A DNA stretch of 64,000 nt, taken from Erpetoichthys calabaricus. Lineage: Eukaryota > Chordata > Cladistia > Polypteriformes > Polypteridae. The notes beneath the pieces are model-generated. The model did not search any database. It saw only the letters and a list, made by a program, of their open reading frames with translations, and was not told where the DNA came from. Position 1 is the first letter of the stretch. The number at the start of each line of letters is the position of its first letter. Positions 23,549 through 34,176 of the stretch are shown here, piece by piece. Location: the NCBI RefSeq assembly GCF_900747795.2, contig NC_041395.2, positions 164,749,191 through 164,813,190 of the forward strand, written 5' to 3'. The position numbers were made by a program, and so were the translations under genes.

Positions 23549-25253
23549 CAGAGGATTCAGGAAGTATTCAGACCTTTTCACTTTTTTCACATTTTGCTAT
23601 GTTGCAGCTTTATACTTAAATCATTTTAAATTCATTTTTTCTCCACATCACTTCAGGCAACACTTCATACCCATGAATGACAATATGAAGAAAAAGAAAT
23701 CCTTCGCATTTTTACAGATTTATTAAAAATAAAAACTGAAACATCACACTGACACAAGTATTTAGTCTATTTGCTATGACACTTGAAATTTGGCTGAGGT
23801 GCAGCCCAGTCTGTTGATCATCATTGAGATGTTTCTACACCTTGTTTGGAGTTCACCTGTGGTCTGTTCAATTGATTGGCCATGATTAAGAGAGACGCAC
23901 ACCTGCTTATATAAGCTCCCTCATTTAACAATTTACGTCAGAGCAAAAACCAAGCTATTAGGTAGAAGGAATTTCCAGCAGAGCTTAGAGGCAGGATTAT
24001 GACGAGTTGCCGATCTCGGGAAGGCTGCACTAGGCTTCCAGGAGCACTGTGGCCCTTATAATTCCCAAATGGAATAAGTTTGGATCAGTTACAACTGTTC
24101 CTAGAGCTTGCCACTTGGCTAATCATTTAAGAAGAACCATGGTAAGAGAGGTAACCAAGACCCCCATGGTTAGTCTCGTTGATCTCAAGAGAACCTGTAT
24201 GGAAATGGGAGAAATGTCTAGAAAGACAACCATCACTGTAACACTCCACTGAACTGGGCTTTGTGACAGAAGGGCTAGACAGAAGCCTCTCCTCAGTAAA
24301 ATACATATAGGAGAATACTTGGAGTTAGGAAAAAGGCACCTAAATAACTCTTAGACTATGAGAAGCAAGATTCTCTGGTTTGATCAACCAAGATTAGCCT
24401 TAAGTCACATCTGAAGGAAAGCAGGCAATGTTCTTCATGTCTGCAATACCATACCAGCAGTGAAGCATGATGGTGGGAGAAACACGCACTGGGCCTGTTT
24501 TTTAGCAGCAGGGACTGGAAGACTAGACGGGTTTGAGGGAAATCTGAACAGACCAAAGTACACAGAGGTCCTGAATAATTACCTGTCCCAGAGCACCTTG
24601 GACCTCAGATTGGGCCAAAGGTTCACTTTCCAACAGGAAAAGTGACCCTAAGCACAAAGCAAAGACAACATAGGAGTGGCTTAGGAACATCTCTGGGAAT
24701 GTCCTTTAATTGACCAGGCAGTGTCTGGACTTGAACTCAATCAAATATCTCAGCAGAGACTTGAAAAATGCTGCCTACCGATGAACTTCATTCAGCCTGA
24801 CACAGCATGAGCGAATAGGCAGAGAACAATGGCAAATAATACCAAATTCGGTTGTGTGAAGCTTGTCACGTCATACCCAAGAAGACTCCAGGCCTCATTT
24901 GCTGCGAAAGGTACTTCAACTAAGTACTGAGTAATGAATCTGAATATTTGTGTCATTGAGATATTTCAGTTTTTATTTCTAATGTATTTGGAAACATTTG
25001 CAAAAATCCTGTTTGTGTGTCATTCTAGGGTATTGAGTGTTGATTGATTTGAGGAAAAATATTAATCTAAATTATTTTAGCACACTGCTTCAACATCCAT
25101 CCATCCATCCATTTTCCAACCCGCTGAATCCGAACACAGGGTCACGGGGGTCTGCTGGAGCCAGTCCCAGCCAACACAGAGCAGGCCTGCTTCAACATAG
25201 AGTAGCAAAATGTGAAAAAAACGAATGTGTCTAAATACTTTATGAATCCATTG
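23549..25253 (+). mobile_element. Tc1/mariner fossil with decayed transposase
   Basis: The ends CAGAGGATTCAGGAAGTATT and AATACTTTATGAATCCATTG are inverted repeats flanked by TA (23547-23548, 25254-25255). Transposase text on the + strand is badly worn: KWNKFGSVTTVPRA (near 24063), a PLLSK piece near 24285, and WACFLAAGTGRLDGFEGNLN near 24490. Many stops and frame changes are present. A truncated SINE at 25097-25186 was added later. Confidence 0.8.
25097..25186 (-). mobile_element. 5'-truncated SINE in Tc1 end
   Basis: A 90-bp tail-side fragment of the tRNA-headed SINE is flanked by a perfect 12-bp duplication, CTGCTTCAACAT (25085-25096, 25187-25198). It begins with CCATCCATCC (the tail, minus strand) and stops within the body. 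The 5' truncation with duplication is the hallmark of LINE-driven insertion. Confidence 0.88.
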
Positions 25254-25255
25254 TA

Positions 25256-25862
25256 CCCCAATGGAAACCTAAGCACTATTGTAGTAATTTTTAGGAGAGT
25301 ATACAGTATTTAAAATTTTAAAATTATTAAAAGCTTTAGGATGATCAGGATACTTTAAATGTTAAGTTCACAAATAATATAGAGTTTTCTTTGGGTAAAT
25401 TTGCAATAAGAAATTCTTACTTGAATTTTGAAATACTTGATCATAAGACACTATACTACTGTATTTAAAGGACTGCCATCTTTAAAATCAAAATGTTGAA
25501 TTAATAATGAAGGGCGTGGAGGTTGTTGGACAAATTACCTGGATATTCCGAATTATTCTTAACATGGAATACTGTTAATATCCTAATTATATTGTTTATG
25601 ATTAAAAGTAATACAATTCTATTTGTTAATCAACATATGCATCACTGACCATATTACGTTTCTATCCAGACACTATTGTACAGCAATTAATTTTAAACAA
25701 GAAAAAATATTTTAGACTGGTGTATTATTTGGTGTTACAATATAAACATACAGCCTTTACCAATGTAACAGTACCTGCTGGTGAAAAGAAGAGAGTATAA
25801 AATGTCATTTATGTATACTAAGGTCACAGCAAAATAAAATAAAACAAATTGGCTACTACCTG
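25256..25862. other. AT-rich intergenic DNA, nothing recognised
   Basis: No exon, repeat or RNA gene is recognised here. Confidence 0.45.
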
Positions 25863-25863
25863 T

Positions 25864-25898
<35 letters not shown>

Positions 25899-26090
25899 CT
25901 TTATTAATCCCAAGGGGAAATTCACATACTCCAGCAGCATACTGATACAAAAAACAATATTAAATTAAAGAGTAATAAAAATGCAGGTAAAAACAGACAA
26001 TAACTTTGAATAATGTTAACGTTTACCCCCCCTGAGTGGAATTGAAGAGTCGCACAGCAAGTACGTATAGCCAGTATTTCTTTAGGAATA
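25863..26090 (-). mobile_element. Rex1-like LINE 3' end
   Basis: On the minus strand it ends GAATTTCCCCTTGGGATTAA, then TAAAGTATCTATC and a (TCTA)n tail. The upstream body includes a run of C beside TGAGTGGAATTGAAGAGTCG (+ strand, near 26034), a stretch I associate with Rex1-type 3' regions. It is 5' truncated and has no coding part. Confidence 0.6.
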
Positions 26091-26577
26091 TGATGCCAGA
26101 TACTATTGACAGGTTAAAAAAAGATTTTAACAGTTTTTAAATATTACCATTTTAAGGCTAAAAAAGCATTCATTTGTAGACTATCATCCTTAAACTCTTT
26201 AATCCTGCTTTTCTTTTTCTAAATAGAAAAGCATATTTTTCACCAAGCAAAGTTAAATTGATTAATTTGTGATAGTTTTATTGAAAATACTTAATGAATC
26301 AGGTAAATAAATACATAAGGAAAGGCTTTCTATTTTTGTTAAGTAAACTCTTCCAAGTACAAATATAGCCCTTTGTGGTCATTTATTTAATTTACATTTA
26401 CATTCATCAATTATATTGAAAATGTTTAGCCATTTTACTTAAGCCACTGTGTTTAGTGATTTGTATTTTAGATTATTGTACAGTTGGTTTAATAAGAATA
26501 TTATAAGCATCAATTGCACCACAGTTATCTATTGTCATCAATTCACATTCATTTAGATTTAAAGGCAAAACTTGATG
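26091..26577. other. AT-rich intergenic DNA, nothing recognised
   Basis: Nothing beyond short A/T runs is seen. Confidence 0.4.
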
Positions 26578-26585
26578 CTTTAGAC

Positions 26586-26821
26586 TAGTGTTTCTCAACC
26601 TTTTTAATGTCACAACCCACTTTTTCCCATGTAAGTGTCCTCACCAACCCTTCGCACCCTACTCGTTAATGCAGGGAGCATTGGGGTTGGGGGGTGCTTG
26701 GTGGGAGAGAGGGTTTTGGATACAAGCACAATCAACGAAACAACCCACTTGTGACCCACTACAACCCAATGGCAACAAACAACTCAAAAATGGATTGTGA
26801 CGCAGTGGTTGAAATACACTG
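26586..26821. mobile_element. hAT-Charlie-like MITE
   Basis: The ends TAGTGTTTCTCAACC and GGTTGAAATACACTG are inverted repeats of the Charlie type. Eight-base duplications with one mismatch flank it: CTTTAGAC (26578-26585) and CTTTACAC (26822-26829). It is 236 bp with no coding content. Internal ACAACCCACTT and TTGTGACCCACTACAACCC are typical of this group. Confidence 0.8.
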
Positions 26822-27105
26822 CTTTACACAATTATTTATTATCTGTAAGGCACTGGGACTCTTTTTATTTTTAAAAAAAGATAGTAGTTTTTTAGCTAAT
26901 TTAATAGAAATAAAATATTTCCCAAATTATTTAGTGATATTAAGGTGGGTAATATCTGACTTTTTTAATGTGAATGGCAATAATAAGCAGTAAAGGAGAT
27001 AAGAGAAAACTCTTCTTTATTCCATGATTAATTTAAAATCTAAATTAAGTCCCATTAAACAAATAAACTGAGCTGATTGAATTTTTATACAGGGATTGAA
27101 TTATA

Positions 27106-27640
27106 CAGTGCCAATAAAAGGTTTTCACCCCCTTGGAAGTTTTCACGTTCTACACATCATTAAATCACAGTGGGCTTAATTTGTCTTTTTTGACACTGAT
27201 AAACAGAAAAAGACAGTTTAATGTGAAAGTGAAAATAGAGTCCCACAATGTTGTCTGAATTAAATACAAATATAAAACACAAAATAATCAATCACATACA
27301 TATTCACCCACTTTAATATGACACATGTAAATTATCACTGAGGCATCCAATTGATTTTAGAAGTCACATAATTTGTTCTGTAGAGTTCATCTGTCTGGAC
27401 TCAAGGGGTTTCACTCGATTGTTTCTAGAAGGTCCAACATTTGGAGACTTAGTATCTTGGCCAGGCCTACTCAATGAAGACAAAAGAACACTCCAAGCAA
27501 CTCTTCAAAAAGGTGATTGAAAAGCACAAGTCAGGGGATTTATACAAGAAAATATCCAAGTCACTGAATATCCCTTGGAGTACATTTAAATAAATCATTA
27601 AGAAATAAAAAGAGAGTGCTAAATGATTTTTCATAAAAAA
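27106..27640 (+). mobile_element. Tc1/mariner, 5' part only
   Basis: It begins at TA|CAGTGCCAATAAAAGG and runs into transposase N-terminal text on the + strand: KTKEHSKQLFKKVIEKHKSG, then DLYKKISKSLNIPWSTFK, a paired-type DNA-binding domain. The catalytic part and right repeat are absent, so this is a truncated fossil. Confidence 0.8.
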
Positions 27641-27659
27641 TAGAGAGCTCATTAATTTT

Positions 27660-28840
27660 ATATTTAAAAAAAAACTTTACTTAGCTCTATTTGATGTAGT
27701 ATGTTTATCTTAATTAACTTCTGAAATGACTGATTTAACACCTTGATAGGAAACATGAGTTTAAAAAACTAGATTTAAACTTAAAGTAGCCCATGATGCA
27801 GCAGTAGTAAAGTGTGGAAGGATTAAGAATTAAGCTAATTATACAACGATAATTATACAAGGTACGCTGATACAGTGCATTGCCGCACACACCACATGAC
27901 AAACCAACTCAGGATCCCAGTTTAGGACACGAGTACAGCCATGCAATGGGTAACACCTCAGCACCACACTAGTTCAGATGGTTGGAACAGTGTGAGTTTT
28001 TTTTTTTATGGTGGCTGGAGTGCCAAATCTGTCACCAACCCCCAAGTCTTTCCCTGCAGCTTGGAGGGTCTACTTGCAGGGCTGGATGCAGATTAACGTC
28101 ATACCCAGGACGGAGCAATTGCAGGTTAAGGGCCTTGCTCAAGGGCCCAGCACAAAAGCTGCTGTATAATTCAGGAAATGCCACATTTATAACAGTGTTT
28201 GATATTCAGCAAAACTCAGGTTTAATTCAAATATACTAATACTTGGTTCATTTCATGCCAGGATCTACAAGACCTTCAAGTCCTGCAAATGTTTTCTGTT
28301 TAAAAACTAGGGTAATCTAACCCAGGAGTTATATAGGACACACAGCGCTTGCTATAGTCTGTTTTTTTTACAAACTATAACTCTACATCTTATTTGTTTA
28401 ACAGCAGCAGCACTTACTGAAATGTGAGTAATTACTATTCATAAACACTCTTGTCTTAATTCTAGTGGTTCAATGTCATTCTTTGTTTTCACTACAGTTA
28501 CTGAAAACTAAGCAATTTAGAAATAACAAATCGGTTAAAAAAACAAAACAAATAAACAAAGTGGCATTGTTGCAAATTGTCCCAGTTTATTTCCTGCTGC
28601 CTGATACTGCTTATCTTTGTCAACAGCTTTAACATTTATAGCAAGTGACTGAACACAGGCAAGCTTCAGAAAAGTGTTCAAATGCTCATTAATGAGATGA
28701 GCATGATATTTAGGCTTACTTAGATTCCTAACAGACAACAACTGTTCATGGGCATATGTTTTTTCAAACTGGAATAGAATTCTTGTGGCACCATAGAAAG
28801 ATTTTTTTTAAATAAATGTTGAAACTCATAATACTGAAAT
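27660..28840. other. intergenic DNA with one common fish repeat
   Basis: Around 27985-28180 lies a moderately conserved repeat containing TATGGTGGCTGGAGTGCC and GAGCAATTGCAGGTTAAGGG then CCTTGCTCAAGGGCCCA, wording I know from many fish genomes, probably a SINE-type element. Just before it, 27880-27975 may be another worn SINE head. The rest is unremarkable. Confidence 0.45.
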
Positions 28841-28849
28841 ATATATATA

Positions 28850-30276
28850 CTAGCCGACGCCCGCCATAGCATATGGCGGTGTAAGAATAGGAACGGAAAA
28901 TGGTGAGAAAGGAATTCAAAAATCAAGAAGAAATAAATACTTCTTGAAAGATGCAGTTGTGCATAGGTGTTTTGGTGGACAAGACAGATAATGAGTCGAA
29001 AGATCTAACCCTAGAAAAAGCCACGTACAACTGATCGTGGCTGAAGACTCTTACAGTATCAGGTCTGTGCTCTGGTCTTTGGGTATCTGACAGTGCATGT
29101 AGAATTTCCGGCCAAGCAGAATTACATGTGAAGGTGATAAATAAATCAGGCTTTCCGAATTTACATACTATTGCATCCTGATAGTTTTGTTGCATGTATC
29201 TTGGACTTCCTGGAAATGTGGACGGTAATATGATCATTTTGCCTACACGTACGTTGTTATTTTCAGCGTTTGCTTGCAGTGCATCTGATAGTCCTTTGTA
29301 TTGTTCCATGCGCTGATCTTGTTGATGTAATCTGAGATAGTTGAGACACACGCCCTGTTTTAATATACACATCTACAACGTACTGTTGGAATAGTTTGCC
29401 ACTGGAGTGCAAATTACTAAATATACTCCTCATTGCTAATCTGTACACGTAAAATTGGCATTGAGTAAGCCTTATTCGCTTGGCAGTTCTTTTTGCGGGA
29501 ACATGTTGTAAATCTTTGTGCCAGCCAATGTCTCCGTAAGGGAATAAAAGTGGGTAAACCATAGGATCACAATTCATATTGAGCGTGGAAATCTGTTTAC
29601 AGGAGTTGCCTATGGGATAGATGCAAATGTCCCTTTCGGCAGGCGGTTCGCCATCTTCTCCGACGAAAATCACTGCAACATCAGTGTGACATGTCGGAGC
29701 ATTGTATCGTAAATCCTGCCTAGGGTTTTCCTTGAAAACTATTCATACAGATGCTTTTGGATTGGACTGAGTGATTTCATGCATATGTTTGCATGATTTA
29801 GTGAAGGGGTTGATGGTTCTGAGCATGGAATCTAGCTGGAGAAGTAAATTTTCGCTGCATGCAGAGTTTGCTTTATTTTTTAAGCGTACTTCAGTAGCTT
29901 GCGCCGTGTCAAAAACATACAACTGTCCATATCCTGGAGAAGTAGACGTGTTAGTGTATAGTGGAGAGATTTGGTGGTAAATTTGCCCGTGTATTTTAAA
30001 ACAGTATGGTCCGTGGCCAGGAGGTTGAGTTGTCTGTGCACCCATGGAAGCAAACGCTAGAGAAGAGTTGTATTCTCGAATGTGTTCACGATTATTTTTA
30101 GCTTCTGATGTTTGCTGTGTAAGAAGCTGTTGTAAAGACACAGGAGCCACAGGCAGCATGGGGAAGGGTTTGGAAGAGGACGAATAGGAATCGAGAAATG
30201 CCGTGTCGGCTGTGTGTGGGTTGGGTCCGGTATTGAAGTGGAAGCAGGACGAACCAGAAGAGAAATATATATGAGA
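28850..30276 (-). mobile_element. Internally deleted Helitron
   Basis: On the minus strand it ends in a hairpin, ACCGCCATATGCTATGGCGG, followed by GCGTCGGCTAG, with a T beyond. The 5' end is probably TCTCATATATATTTCTC at 30276 after an A, although the AT-rich target leaves this slightly open. Inside are Rep-type and helicase C-terminal protein text with the middle missing. It sits in an (AT)n stretch beside a Rex1-like LINE. Confidence 0.8.
28923..30255 (-). pseudogene. Helitron Rep-helicase, internally deleted and broken
   Basis: Minus-strand order: HIREYNSSLAFASMGAQ and PGHGPYCFKIHGQIYHQ (30090-29970), DAQATEVRLKN-like text, then CDPMVYPLLFPYGDIGWH (near 29560), QFYVYRLAMRS, and the Rep-side core PGSPRYMQQNYQDAIVCKFG with PDLFITFTCNSAWPEI (near 29210-29110). 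Right after QRPEHRPDTVRVF it jumps to HDQLYVAFSRVRSFDSL, the last segment of the Pif1-like helicase. Most of Rep's catalytic end and nearly all of the helicase are therefore gone. Further frame breaks occur. Such copies can only move with help from a complete relative. Confidence 0.8.
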
Positions 30277-30290
30277 TATATATCTGTCAA

Positions 30291-31075
30291 TCATTGTATT
30301 TCCATTCCGTAAGATGACTCATCCCAATTGCTGATTAGACCAACCCCTGTTGTGTTGTCAGAAAATGTAATGATGGTGTTAGAGCTGTACACTACTGTAC
30401 AGTCATAAGTCAGCAGAGTGAACAGCAGTGGCTTGAGTACACAGACCTGGGGGGCGCCAACAATCTGCATGATGGTGCTGGAGATGCTGTTTCTGACGCT
30501 GACTATCTGTAGTCTCTCTGTTAAGGAGTCCAGGGTCCAGTTGAATAGGAAAGTATTGTAGCTTAGCAGATTCAACCTCCTCTATGAACCAATCTGACCA
30601 ATGATGGTGTTCAATAATGGTGTTGAATGCTGAACAGAATAGCATTCTTGCATAAGTGTCTCTTTTGTCCAGATGGGACATGGCCAGATGAAGAGAAGAT
30701 GATACGGCATCTTGTGTGGAATGTTTTGGGCAATAGGCAAACTGGAAAAGGTCTTGTGATCTGTAAAGTCTGACTTTCAAGTGGCCCAAGACAAGCCTCT
30801 CAAAATACTTTGTGATGAACAGTGTGTGGGCTACAGGGTCATAGTCATTGAAGCAAGAGACGGAGGACTTCTTCAGCAAACATATGATAGTTGTCGTTTT
30901 GAAGCACTTGAGGGTTACTGCCTACCTCAGTGAAATGTTGAAGATGTCTATAAAGATATCTATTAGCTGGTTTGCACATACCCTGGATGATTAGCCAGGT
31001 ATGTTGCCTGGTCCAGCAACTTTATGTGGGTTTACATTCAACAAAGTTCTTCTCACGTCAGCTGTGGTACAAAAT
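30291..31075 (-). mobile_element. Rex1/Babar-like LINE reverse transcriptase fragment
   Basis: Minus-strand text reads NVNPHKVAGPGNIPG (near 31030), then SSVSCFNDYDPVAHTL, YFERLVLGHLK, DLFQFAYCPKHSTQDAVSS, CSAFNTIIEHH, GAPQVCVLKPLLF and TFSDNTTGVGLIS, all recognisable reverse transcriptase blocks. The SAFNT block is the classic Rex1 primer region. It is truncated at both ends and has several breaks. Confidence 0.75.
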
Positions 31076-31139
31076 TGGTACAAAATTAACATTATTCAAA
31101 ACCAATAATTTTTATTTGTTATTGATAATTTCTCTGTTT

Positions 31140-31860
31140 CCCCTTCCCCACAGGTCAAGAGTCTGGGTGTCATCCTTGACAGTACTCTATCTTTTCAGTC
31201 CCACATCAATAACATCTCCCAGTCTGCATATTTCCACCTGCGTATCATTAATCATATTTGCCACTTCCTCACTCCCCACACCACTGCTATCCTTGTTCAT
31301 AGCCTTGTCACTTCTCGCCTGGAATATTGTAATTCCCTCTTCTTTGGTCTTTCTCACAAATCCCTCTATAAACTTCAACTGGTCCAGAATTCATCTGCCC
31401 GCATCATTACTAGAACCCCCTCTATTCACCATATTACTCCCATCTTACAACAACTTCACTTAGTTCCGCATTGACTTCAAAGTTCTCCTGTAAACATTCA
31501 AGGTTATCCACAACCTTGCCCCTCCATATCTGTCCAACCTCCTCCATGTTGCCATTCCCTCCTGCACCCTTAGATCCTCTTCCTCCATTCAGTTGACTTT
31601 CCCCTTCTCCCGTCTTACCACTATGGGGAACAGAGCATTCAATTGCTCTGCTCCCCAGCTGTGGAACTCATTACCATCAAAGCTTAGAAATATTGATTCA
31701 TTTTCACTTTTCAAATCTAAACTTAAAACTCATCTATTGAAGACTGCTTTCTCTCTGTGATTACGATTGCACTGTCTGATTTTAACTTTTTTTTATATTT
31801 CTTTGTATTTTTAGTTTTTGTTTATCTGTTGTTCGGTGTCCTTGAGTGTTTAGAAAGTCA
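31140..31860 (+). mobile_element. L2-like LINE 3' fragment
   Basis: The + strand reads [20 protein letters not shown], then [32 protein letters not shown] and [14 protein letters not shown]. After a frame change come MGNRAFNCSAPQLWNSLP-like and KSKLKTHLLKTAF-like text. This is the C-terminal part of an L2/CR1-group reverse transcriptase. The neighbouring Rex1-like piece is on the other strand. Confidence 0.75.
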
Positions 31861-32226
31861 CCTATGGATGTCTGAGAGTTGGTTCAGACCTTTTAAAACT
31901 GGACCATGTGGCTCAGATGGAATGCCATAAACTAATACTGATTGAACAACCGGCAATTAGGACACCTGGACTTTTAAACAAAGATTCTATATACCAAGAC
32001 TAATTGCAGTCCTTTCAAGCATACCATACTGAACTGTGAACACTAGTGAACTATGAGCAGTAGTGACAAAGGTAATAGCTTAGGTAAAACAGGAAGACAA
32101 GTTCATATCAAGTTTCATTGATAATAAGAGTGACATATCTAGGTTCCGAATTAAATCATCATATCAGTAATAAACAATATCAAAATTACTCACAGACTGC
32201 ATGCCAGAAACAAATACTTGAACTTC
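31861..32226. other. LINE 3' flank / AT-rich DNA
   Basis: The first part may be the 3' untranslated end of the L2-like LINE. Nothing else is recognised. Confidence 0.35.
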
Positions 32227-32234
32227 CTATAGAT

Positions 32235-33133
32235 CAGGGTGAGCAACATCGGTCCTAGAGGGCCACAGTTAGCTGTAGGTTTTTGTTCCAATCCAATTTC
32301 TTAATGAGAAGTCAGCTAGTGCTGTTAAAGCACTTATTACTCAAGCAACATTTTTATGTTTCGTTTAAATTGTTTCAGTTGTTAAGATTTCCCACTCCTA
32401 ATTGACAAAGCAACCAGCAGTTCTTCATTTAACTTGTTTCCATTTGCACCTGTCTGTATTCATCATGAACTATCTGGTATTAAATTATGCGAAGGACACA
32501 ACAAAAAGGTTGTGGGTAGCCACCCCATATACTTGAAGATTTGGCTGAAAAAACAAAGAAAAATCAACCGTATCTCTTCACAGGAGCTGAGTCCACAACT
32601 GAACTTATTTGTAACAGACGAAATGGCGTTTTTAAAGGCGGATAGGAGAAGTGACATCATTGGGACCGGAAATGGAAGTGATGTCATCCAGAAGTGATGT
32701 CATCGGGCCCGGAACAAGAAGAGACATCCATTGGGCTCAGGCCAAAATTCTCATAGTTGGTCTGTGGAAAAAAAGGAGAAAAGATCAGTGCACTCTGCCA
32801 CCCCCTAGACTGGCATGGAATTACCTTCTATCGAGCCCTTTAGTTGCCTCCAATGCGCATGTGTGTGACACTGGTTTAATAAAATATGTGGAAAGAACCT
32901 GAAAAGGAAAAATGAAGGACTGAGAATTACTCAGCCCTTTCAGGCTAAAAATCATTTGGATAATATTCTTGGAACAGAAAAAACAATCTGACATTGCAGA
33001 GTTAAAACACTAACAAGCCATGAAATTAAATTTGATATTTTATTGGCAAGGATTGGTTTCTAATTAAGCAACTGAGTTGGAACAAAAACCTGCAGGCACT
33101 ACAGCCCACCAGGACCAACATTACTCATCCTTG
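32235..33133. mobile_element. hAT-type non-autonomous element
   Basis: The ends CAGGGTGAGCAACATCGGTC and GACCAACATTACTCATCCTTG are imperfect inverted repeats. The 8-bp flanks CTATAGAT (32227-32234) and CTACAGAT (33134-33141) differ at one base. The subterminal TTTTTGTTCCAA and TTGGAACAAAAACC pairing is shared with the element at 38266-39598, so the two are related. A GC-richer core (about 32570-32890) has two copies of GTGATGTCATC and may be a separate insert. Confidence 0.75.
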
Positions 33134-33141
33134 CTACAGAT

Positions 33142-34055
33142 TATAGATTGATTAAAAAAGTGAGCATTTACAAAAATGTATTACTCAGCAAAATGTAGTC
33201 TAAACCACTTTTGTAAAGAAGCTCTCACAATTATCTTATAAATGCTCAATATGTGCCTCTTGTGCTAGTGACATACGTCAACAGTATAATCTAATCATCC
33301 AAGCACTTTGCATGATAACCCCAATTGATTGTTGACTCGGTAGCCGTAATACATTACTTCATTTCCTCAAACTCTGAAACAAATTTAAGGGTAGCTCTAC
33401 AATTTGGTGAACACTACATGTTCATATGACACTGAGTAATACAACTTTTGAAAGTGTTCAGTTGTTTTTGTATCATTCTGTATTTCATATCAGTTTGGAA
33501 TTTTCCACTCTTGTTCAAATCGATAAATTCAAAATCTGTAACAGAAGTAATATGGCTATAATTTTATCGATGCTTACTGTAATCTACACTTGTACCCTTT
33601 GCCTTATATCCTATGTTTCTCCAATATCCTCTAGACCCTGTGGCCATGTATTGGACAAAGCAGAAAGTAAAGAAATAAATGGATTAATGGATAAAAATAT
33701 TGAACTTATTTCTTAAAATACACATTATAAATAATACGTAATTTTATTCCAGAGCTGTTGCATCCAAATAATAAAAACAGATTGACCTTTAACAAGCAAT
33801 TTAAGTAAAAAAAAGATTAATTTTTTTTTCTAAATTGCATGAATTAGAATAGATAAATAAAGTTAAGAGCATAAAAAACATTTCCTGAGGAGAGACTCAA
33901 AGGCTACGTAGGTGCAACGGGGTGGAGGAGAGTTGACACATTAAATGCTTCTACATCTGACACAAGGATCTATTCAGGGTTTAAACATTCTGAAATCTAC
34001 CTTCCTTCCATACACAGAAAGAAAGAAAAGGTAAAGCCATAAACTGAGTTTTATG
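33142..34055. other. region upstream of OTOS, nothing recognised
   Basis: AT-rich. Open frames such as 33426-33716 (+) carry no known motif. It presumably includes distal promoter DNA of OTOS. Confidence 0.35.
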
Positions 34056-34176
34056 TATAAAGTTAAATTTATTTAAGACTTTTTAAAACACCTTTCCAGG
34101 TAAGCTTCTGAAAGCAGTTTAGGTTTTCATTCAGTATATACTCATTTTAATCTCATATCATTTTTAATTTAGGAAA
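34056..34176 (+). promoter_or_regulatory. putative OTOS promoter and 5' untranslated intron
   Basis: A TATAAA at 34056-34061 is followed by a strong donor, CCAG|GTAAGC (34099/34100), and then by a pyrimidine-rich acceptor, TTTTTAATTTAG (ending 34172), only four bases before the ATG. This suggests a very short noncoding first exon and a 73-bp intron. It is equally possible that transcription starts nearer and the donor is unused. Confidence 0.3.

Noticed and set aside
33426-33716. 96-codon open frame upstream of OTOS
   Set aside because: Composition and lack of motif fit chance in AT-rich DNA.
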